Part shown: in pieces, positions 6,498-10,947 of the stretch
Numbering within the stretch: the stretch's first letter is position 1
Layout of the letters: every line of letters begins with the position of its first letter
Made by a program: the position numbers and the translations under genes
The notes under the pieces: generated by a model
Databases searched by the model: none
What the model saw: the letters and a program-made list of their open reading frames with translations, nothing else
What the model was told of the DNA's origin: nothing
NCBI GenBank assembly: GCA_900553845.1
Contig: USEW01000053.1
Coordinates: 1-10,947, forward strand
DNA from: an uncultured bacterium
Lineage (GTDB): Bacteria; Cyanobacteriota; Vampirovibrionia; Gastranaerophilales; Gastranaerophilaceae
Length of the DNA: 10,947 nucleotides
Direction: 5' to 3'

Positions 6498-6659
6498 ATG
6501 GAATATTCAAAAGAACATTTAGAAAAAGTAAAAAATTCATTTCAAAAATTTTATGATTGTGAATTAGATGAAAATGACGCAAAAGAAATTATAGAAAATT
6601 TATTTGCATTATCTGAATGGTATCAAAGTATACGAAAACGCAATAATAACAAGCCTTAA
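6498..6659 (+). CDS. Small 53-aa protein of unknown function
   Basis: The ATG at 6498 follows a near-perfect ribosome site (AAGGAGG, 6487-6493) at 4-nt spacing, and a TAA closes the frame at 6657-6659. The protein begins MEYSKEHLEKVKNSFQKFYD, continues with an acidic stretch CELDENDAKEIIENL and ends in basic SIRKRNNNKP. It has no signal peptide or membrane segment and should be largely helical and cytosolic. The pattern of an F-FY core, E-L-D-E-N-D-A and a helical L-L tail resembles short proteins often seen near plasmid, phage or defence genes, but I cannot name a family. A terminator follows 54 nt later, so it is probably monocistronic. The strong ribosome site and terminator make a real gene likely despite its size. 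Confidence 0.75.
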   Translation: MEYSKEHLEKVKNSFQKFYDCELDENDAKEIIENLFALSEWYQSIRKRNNNKP

Positions 6660-6713
6660 GCTACATTTTGAGCTTTTAAAAACTAAGATTGTCTATCAAT
6701 CTCCACCATTTTC

Positions 6714-6739
6714 AAGAGGCTATTAAAAGCCTCTTTTTT
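6714..6739 (+). terminator. Intrinsic terminator of the 53-aa gene
   Basis: AAGAGGC (6714-6720), loop TATTAAAA, GCCTCTT (6729-6735), then a run of six T (6734-6739). The stem is 7 bp, or 8 with the closing T-A pair. It separates the small gene from tspO. Confidence 0.88.
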
Positions 6740-6863
6740 AAGTATTGTGTTGTTGTGTATCAGGGAGTTTGAGACAAAGTATCGCGCGCTTGACATTTTA
6801 GTTTGAAGTAAAACTGCCAATTTAGCGGATTATTTATTCAATACTACATTTTATTATATTAAT

Positions 6864-7253
6864 ATGTTTAATTCCGCTTGGTATTATAATTTATTGAAAC
6901 CGCCATTTTCTCCGCCAGATTGGGTTTTTAGTCCTGTTTGGTCAGTTTTGTATTTATCAATTTTTATATCTCTGTTGTTCTATATTTTTAAACCGGCCAA
7001 AAATAAAAAAATTGGCTATATATATTTTATCCTACAATTAATTTTAAATTTATTGTGGACACCGGCCTTTTTTTATTTACAAAATATAAAATTGGCTTTA
7101 ATAGTAATTATTTTTCTTGATATTTTTTTGATTTTTACCATAAAGAAGTTTTATTTTGTTTCAAAATTATCAGGTTTAATCTTAATTCCATATCTGATAT
7201 GGATACTTTTTGCCACATATCTTAATATAGGATATCTTGTGTTAAATGCCTAA
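6864..7253 (+). CDS. tspO: TspO/MBR-family (tryptophan-rich sensory) membrane protein, short form
   Basis: The 129-aa protein opens directly on the family signature: WYYNLLKPPFSPPDWVF (6-22) followed by SPVWSVLY. Four membrane segments follow, at about 22-42, 49-72, 76-98 and 102-128, and the NLLWTPAFFY motif is present in the second. TspO proteins bind porphyrins such as protoporphyrin IX and cholesterol in the inner membrane, and bacterial members are linked to light-dependent porphyrin breakdown and stress control. Canonical forms have five helices and 150-160 residues. Here the first helix, normally upstream of the WY motif, is missing: the in-frame sequence back to the TGA at 6804 is not hydrophobic. 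The start at 6864 has no clear Shine-Dalgarno site. Its last 8 nt overlap the photolyase start, so the two are an operon. A perfect TTGACA (6790-6795) lies upstream but has no matching -10. Confidence 0.85.
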   Translation: MFNSAWYYNLLKPPFSPPDWVFSPVWSVLYLSIFISLLFYIFKPAKNKKIGYIYFILQLILNLLWTPAFFYLQNIKLALIVIIFLDIFLIFTIKKFYFVSKLSGLILIPYLIWILFATYLNIGYLVLNA

Positions 7254-8517
7254 AATAATAAAAAATACTCTTTTAAAATATGCGCCAGATGAATTTACAA
7301 TAGAAAAAGCTGCTAATCCAGCAAGAATTTTTGAGGTGAACAATAAACCCGTTAAAGTTGGAAGTATTTTCTATCTTTGCGAAAGAGAAATTCGCTCAAA
7401 AGATAATTTTGCTCTTCAATTTGCCTTGCAAAAAAGTAATAAATTAAACCTGCCGCTCAAAATTATTCATCCAAAGATTAATTATAAATATTTGCCAAAA
7501 CAAAAATTTATAGATAATCAGATTGTGCAAGTGCAAAAAATATTTCAAAAATTTAATCTTGATTTTTATGTTGTCGATAAAACACCTGAAGAAATTGTTA
7601 AAAATTTAGATTCGGCTCTTTTAATTATTGATTTTAACCCGATTTTGAATCGAGATTGGCTTAAAAAAGTAAATTGTAAAATAATTGAAATCGATGGGCA
7701 TAATATAATTCCTTCAAGATATGTTTCCGAAAAGCAAGAATATAATGCTGGAACATTAAGAAGAAAAATTTATTATAATATTTATACATTTTTAACTGAA
7801 TTTGAAAATTTGACAAATGAAAAAGTTGAGGCAGATTTTGCATTAGAGGATTTTATAAAAAATAAATTACAATATTATTCTGAGTTTAAAAATGATCCTT
7901 CAAAGAATGTTTTATCAGGATTATCTAAATATTTAAATCTCGGTTTTATTTCTTCTCAAAGAGTTGCATTAGAAGTTATTAAGTCCTACGCAGATGATAT
8001 CAACAAAGAAACATTTTTAGAGGAACTTATTATAAGAAAAGAGTTAGCCGATAACTTTTGTTTGTATTCAAAGAATTTTAAAAGTTTTTCAAATGTTGCA
8101 ACTTGGGCAAAAAACTCTTTAAACTATCACAAGTCTGATTTAAGGTCGTACTTATATTTACCTCAAAAGTTAGAAAATGCAAAAACTCATGATAAACTCT
8201 GGAATGCAACACAAATTCAATTAAAAAAAGGAGGAGTAATTCATGGATATTTACGGATGTATTGGGCAAAAAAGATTATGGAGTGGACAAGTAGTCCCAA
8301 TGAAGCGCTTAAATTTGCAATATATCTGAATGATAAGTATGGATTTGATGCACCCTCTGCAAACGGATATGTTGGGATTCTATGGGCAATTGGAGGGTTA
8401 CACGATAGAGCTTTTGCAGATTATCCTGTTACAGGTAAAATCAGAAGAATGACTTATGATTCAATAAAAAGAAAATATAATTTGGCTGATTATTTGAAGA
8501 ATTATGTGTCTGATTGA
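7246..8517 (+). CDS. phr: Class II CPD DNA photolyase (deoxyribodipyrimidine photo-lyase)
   Basis: The 423-aa protein has a Rossmann-like N-terminal domain with FYLCEREIRSKDNFALQFA, matching the class II YWM-x-RDxR-x(2)-DNWALLYA pattern, and a helical FAD-binding C-terminal half. Class II motifs include YLNLGFISSQRVA, EELIIRKELADNFCLY, LWNATQIQLKKGGVIHGY (318-335), MYWAKKIMEWT (338-348) and NGYVGILWAIGGLHDRAFA (373-391). Trp319, Trp340 and Trp347 are 21 and 7 residues apart, the same spacing as I recall for the electron-transfer triad of the Methanosarcina mazei class II enzyme (W360, W381, W388). It repairs cyclobutane pyrimidine dimers using reduced FAD and blue or near-UV light. The ATG lies within the end of tspO (8-nt overlap) and has no own ribosome site, so translation is probably coupled. 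The N terminus is shorter than in eukaryotic members. No intrinsic terminator is obvious after it. Confidence 0.96.
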   Translation: MPKIIKNTLLKYAPDEFTIEKAANPARIFEVNNKPVKVGSIFYLCEREIRSKDNFALQFALQKSNKLNLPLKIIHPKINYKYLPKQKFIDNQIVQVQKIFQKFNLDFYVVDKTPEEIVKNLDSALLIIDFNPILNRDWLKKVNCKIIEIDGHNIIPSRYVSEKQEYNAGTLRRKIYYNIYTFLTEFENLTNEKVEADFALEDFIKNKLQYYSEFKNDPSKNVLSGLSKYLNLGFISSQRVALEVIKSYADDINKETFLEELIIRKELADNFCLYSKNFKSFSNVATWAKNSLNYHKSDLRSYLYLPQKLENAKTHDKLWNATQIQLKKGGVIHGYLRMYWAKKIMEWTSSPNEALKFAIYLNDKYGFDAPSANGYVGILWAIGGLHDRAFADYPVTGKIRRMTYDSIKRKYNLADYLKNYVSD

Positions 8518-8690
8518 TACAAAAATTTGTAATAAAAACCATAAATAATTGGTATGTGTGAAAAACAGAGTTAAATTGTGAATGGCAATCATATGTTAAA
8601 AGTTTGAGTCTTTTAATATATAGATTCTTAATCTTTTGCGCAAGAAAATTTTTTATGATAGAGTAATAAATATAAAATTTAGGAGTGGAT

Positions 8691-10508
8691 ATGTCATCAC
8701 AAGATATAGAATTAAAAGAAATATTAAAAGATATAAAAGACGGTAACATTCAGCTTCCTGATTTTCAAAGAGATTGGGTTTGGGATGATAATAGAATAAA
8801 GTCTTTAATAATCAGCCTATCCAATAATTTCCCAATTGGTGCGGTGATGTTTTTGGACACAGGCGGAGAAATAAAATTTAGCCATAGAAAATTTACTGGT
8901 ATTGAAAGTACAGATGTAAAACCTAAAAGCTTAACCTTGGATGGTCAGCAGCGTTTAACTTCTATTTTAAACTCAATGTTTTTAAAAAAGCCAGTAGAGA
9001 CACAAACTTTGCAAGGAAAAAAAATTAAAAGATACTATTATTATAATTTATCTGAAATTGCCAAAGATATTGTTGATTGGGATGAAGCGGTTATATGTGT
9101 AAATGAAAATAAACAGATTACAAGTAACTTTGGTAAAAATATTGACCTGGATTTATCATCAACTGAAAAAGAATGTGCGGAAAAGTATATTCCAACCAAT
9201 ATAATATTTGATGAATTAGAATATTCAAATTGGAAAAATGCATATAAAAACTATTATAAAAAAAATGATATTGAACATGTTTTAGATTTATTAGAGCTAA
9301 TTGATAAATTTGAAAGTAAGGTTAGGAATAATGTTTTTAAATACTATATTCCAGTTATCTCACTATCAAAGGATACTCCGAAAGAAGCCGTATGCCAAGT
9401 TTTTGAAAATGTTAATACTGGCGGCGTCGCACTGAATGTTTTTGAACTAGTAACAGCAATTTTTGCTTCTGATGGTTTTAAATTAAGAGAAGATTGGGAT
9501 AAAATAAAGAAAAATTTTGAAAATCATAAACTTCAAATTCTTTCTTCTGTAAGTGCTACAGATTTCCTAACTGCAATGACTCTTTACACAAAATATCTTG
9601 CATATGCACAAGATAAAAATAATGCTGTTTTGTGTAAGAAAAAAAACGTTCTTGAACTTAAATTAAGTTGCTATAAAAAACATAAAAAAAATCTTGAAAC
9701 AGCCTTTATTGAAGCGGCTAAATTTTTAAATAGTTTGTGCATATATAGCAATAGGGATTTACCATATTCAACACAAATTATTCCGCTTAGTGCAACTATA
9801 GCTGCATTGGGCGATAGATTTCACTATCAAGATGTAAAAATAAAGTTAGAAAAGTGGTATTGGTGCGGCATTTTTGGTGAATTATACGGCGGAGCAAATG
9901 AAACTAGATATGCTCTTGACATAGTGGGCTTAATGAATTGGATTATAAACAACAGCTCCATACCAAATACAATTGAAAGAGCATATTTTGACCCTTGTCG
10001 TTTGCTTTCTTTGCAGACCAGAAATTCTGCTGCGTATAAGGGTATTATGGCTTTAATAATGAAAAATGCAAAGGATTTTATTTCCGGTTCTAGTATGAAT
10101 TTAACATCTTTTATTGATGAAAATATAGATATCCACCATATTTTTCCTAAAGATTATTGTTTAAAAGAAGGTCTTGGAATTAAAAATGATAAATGGAATT
10201 CAATAATAAACAAGACCCCTTTAACTGCAAAGTCAAACCGTATGATTGGAGGCAATGCCCCGAGTAAATACATAGAAAAAATTGAAAAAGAAATGATTAA
10301 TTGTGCAAATCTATATATTAACCTTCAATCACACTTAATAGATGTTGATGATCTTCGATGCAATAATTTTGACAGTTATTTTATAAAAAGAGCCGTTAAA
10401 ATACTTCATTTAATAAGTGCTGCAATGGATAAAGAGATAACTGGGCTTGATTCAGAAAGAGTTATAAAAGCATATGGTGAAAAATTATCTAATTATGTTG
10501 AAGGCTAA
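8691..10508 (+). CDS. DUF262/DUF1524 protein, GmrSD-like putative modification-dependent endonuclease
   Basis: The 605-aa protein joins an N-terminal DUF262 (GmrS-like, ParB/Srx fold) domain to a C-terminal DUF1524 (GmrD-like HNH) domain. DUF262 shows QLPDFQRDWVW (21-31), LDGQQRLTS (83-91) and FENVNTGGVALNVFEL (238-253). The HNH part has DIHHIFPKD (480-488), then Asn507 and Asn516 in the order expected for the His-Asn metal site. Related proteins include the fused type IV enzymes GmrSD, BrxU and SspE, which use NTP and cut modified phage DNA, so anti-phage defence is the likely role (family knowledge); the recognised modification is unknown. The ATG at 8691 is chosen over a GTG at 8685 because AGGAG (8681-8685) gives 5-nt spacing to the ATG and overlaps the GTG. 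It stands alone: no modification gene or partner is visible. All key motifs are intact. Confidence 0.93.
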   Translation: MSSQDIELKEILKDIKDGNIQLPDFQRDWVWDDNRIKSLIISLSNNFPIGAVMFLDTGGEIKFSHRKFTGIESTDVKPKSLTLDGQQRLTSILNSMFLKKPVETQTLQGKKIKRYYYYNLSEIAKDIVDWDEAVICVNENKQITSNFGKNIDLDLSSTEKECAEKYIPTNIIFDELEYSNWKNAYKNYYKKNDIEHVLDLLELIDKFESKVRNNVFKYYIPVISLSKDTPKEAVCQVFENVNTGGVALNVFELVTAIFASDGFKLREDWDKIKKNFENHKLQILSSVSATDFLTAMTLYTKYLAYAQDKNNAVLCKKKNVLELKLSCYKKHKKNLETAFIEAAKFLNSLCIYSNRDLPYSTQIIPLSATIAALGDRFHYQDVKIKLEKWYWCGIFGELYGGANETRYALDIVGLMNWIINNSSIPNTIERAYFDPCRLLSLQTRNSAAYKGIMALIMKNAKDFISGSSMNLTSFIDENIDIHHIFPKDYCLKEGLGIKNDKWNSIINKTPLTAKSNRMIGGNAPSKYIEKIEKEMINCANLYINLQSHLIDVDDLRCNNFDSYFIKRAVKILHLISAAMDKEITGLDSERVIKAYGEKLSNYVEG

Positions 10509-10526
10509 TTATTGGTAATTTACTAA

Positions 10527-10694
10527 TCAAATTGAAATAATAATATAAACCAAATTAATATCTTTTATCTCGACAAAATTTTTATATTCATAAGGTATTT
10601 CAACCTTTATAATACTTTTATCTTTAATATTTTGTAAATTATTTTCTTCAATAATGTTTTTATCCAATTGAACAAAATAAGTACCAGGTTGAAC
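10527..10694 (-). pseudogene. Possible 3' remnant of a decayed gene
   Basis: A 55-codon open frame with protein-like composition, beginning VQPGTYFVQLDKNIIEENN and ending EIKDINLVYIIISI before TGA (10529-10527). It has no ATG, GTG or ribosome site. Upstream the same frame meets TGA (10697-10695) and then TAA 15 nt before that. The balanced charged and hydrophobic pattern, unlike random AT-rich translation, suggests the C-terminal end of a lost gene. The family is not recognised. It converges on the DUF262 gene. Confidence 0.35.
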
Positions 10695-10711
10695 TCATGA
10701 AAGATAAAATT

Positions 10712-10746
10712 AGCCTTTATTAAAAAGTACACAGTAGGCTTTTTTT
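10712..10746 (+). terminator. Weak candidate terminator downstream of the DUF262 gene
   Basis: AGCCT (10712-10716) and AGGCT (10736-10740) enclose a 19-nt loop that may itself hold a short CTTT/AAAG helix. A run of seven T follows (10740-10746). The stem is short but the U-run is good. It lies about 200 nt after the DUF262 stop. Confidence 0.35.
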
Positions 10747-10804
10747 CACCTTTATCATAAAGTAAAAATATATTTTTATTAAAGACTAGCATATTAAATA
10801 TAAA

Positions 10805-10947
10805 ATGTTCACAATATTTTATTTTAAAAATGATAATTTTACCAGAATAAAAATTATTCAGTATTCAAAACTATTTAAAACTTCAAATAATATTTTAGAA
10901 GTTACAAAAATATTTTTAGAAGATGAGAAAATAGCTTTAAGTCACGA
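10805..10947 (+). CDS. Unidentified gene start, cut by the window end
   Basis: An open frame of 47 codons runs from ATG at 10805 off the window edge, starting MFTIFYFKNDNFTRIKIIQY and continuing with a charged stretch (LEVTKIFLEDEKIALSH). The frame is closed upstream by TAG at 10787-10789. No Shine-Dalgarno site precedes the ATG. The other two plus frames and all minus frames are interrupted here, so this is the best coding candidate. Too little is present to name a family. Confidence 0.4.
   Translation, partial: MFTIFYFKNDNFTRIKIIQYSKLFKTSNNILEVTKIFLEDEKIALSH

Noticed and set aside
6790..6795. Perfect TTGACA as the tspO -35 box
   Set aside because: No TATAAT-like hexamer lies 15-19 nt downstream, so a promoter cannot be supported.
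7246..8517. Cryptochrome or class I photolyase identity
   Set aside because: The C-terminal motifs (LWNA, MYWAKK, NGYVG) and Trp spacing are those of class II CPD photolyases, not class I or cryptochrome-DASH.
10607..10792. 61-aa minus-strand ORF
   Set aside because: No ribosome site; it spans a terminator-like repeat and changes frame relative to the better protein-like tail at 10527-10694.
1..10947. CRISPR array, replication origin or complete insertion sequence
   Set aside because: No regularly spaced repeats, DnaA-box cluster or transposase frame was found in the window.

Overview
This is an AT-rich bacterial window with standard bacterial gene structure: good Shine-Dalgarno sites on several genes, TTTACA/TATAAT-type promoters, two tRNA genes and hairpin plus U-tract terminators. 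No rRNA gene or clade-specific marker is present, so lineage is inference only. The low GC, a PNPase that reads closest to cyanobacterial-type enzymes, and an unrecognised membrane protein of a style I associate with gut Melainabacteria (Gastranaerophilales) suggest that non-photosynthetic sister group of Cyanobacteria. A low-GC Firmicute or other gut lineage is not excluded.

Layout. At 1-1435 there is a REP-like palindrome and a minus-strand pair: an AraC-family regulator followed by a GlcG/HbpS-like (DUF336) gene that is broken by one in-frame TAA. At 1436-2040 there is a gene-poor interval with an imperfect direct repeat, a minus-strand tRNA-Ser(CGA) and two divergent promoters. Positions 2041-4173 hold pnp (polynucleotide phosphorylase), closed by a perfect 12-bp palindrome. 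Positions 4240-4745 form a non-coding, hairpin-rich island of about 43% GC set in flanks of about 15% GC. Positions 4799-4987 look like an attenuator leader: promoter, 21-codon leader ORF, mutually exclusive antiterminator and terminator pairings, and then the start of a 391-aa membrane protein of unknown function (4988-6163). Next come tRNA-Ala(TGC) with its terminator and a 53-aa small-protein gene with a strong ribosome site and its own terminator. At 6864-8517 a short TspO-like protein overlaps a class II CPD photolyase by 8 nt. At 8691-10508 is a DUF262/DUF1524 (GmrSD-like) putative modification-dependent endonuclease. The right end holds a decayed minus-strand gene tail, a weak terminator and the start of an unidentified plus-strand gene cut by the window edge.

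How the genes relate. Most are housekeeping or independent units. The tspO-phr pair is the clearest functional unit: a porphyrin-binding membrane protein and a light-driven DNA repair enzyme, translationally coupled. The AraC gene and the broken DUF336 gene form another operon whose output gene now seems dead. The DUF262 gene is a solitary defence candidate with no partner in view. The most promising undescribed elements are the attenuator-like leader before the unknown membrane protein and the GC-rich structured island just upstream of it.
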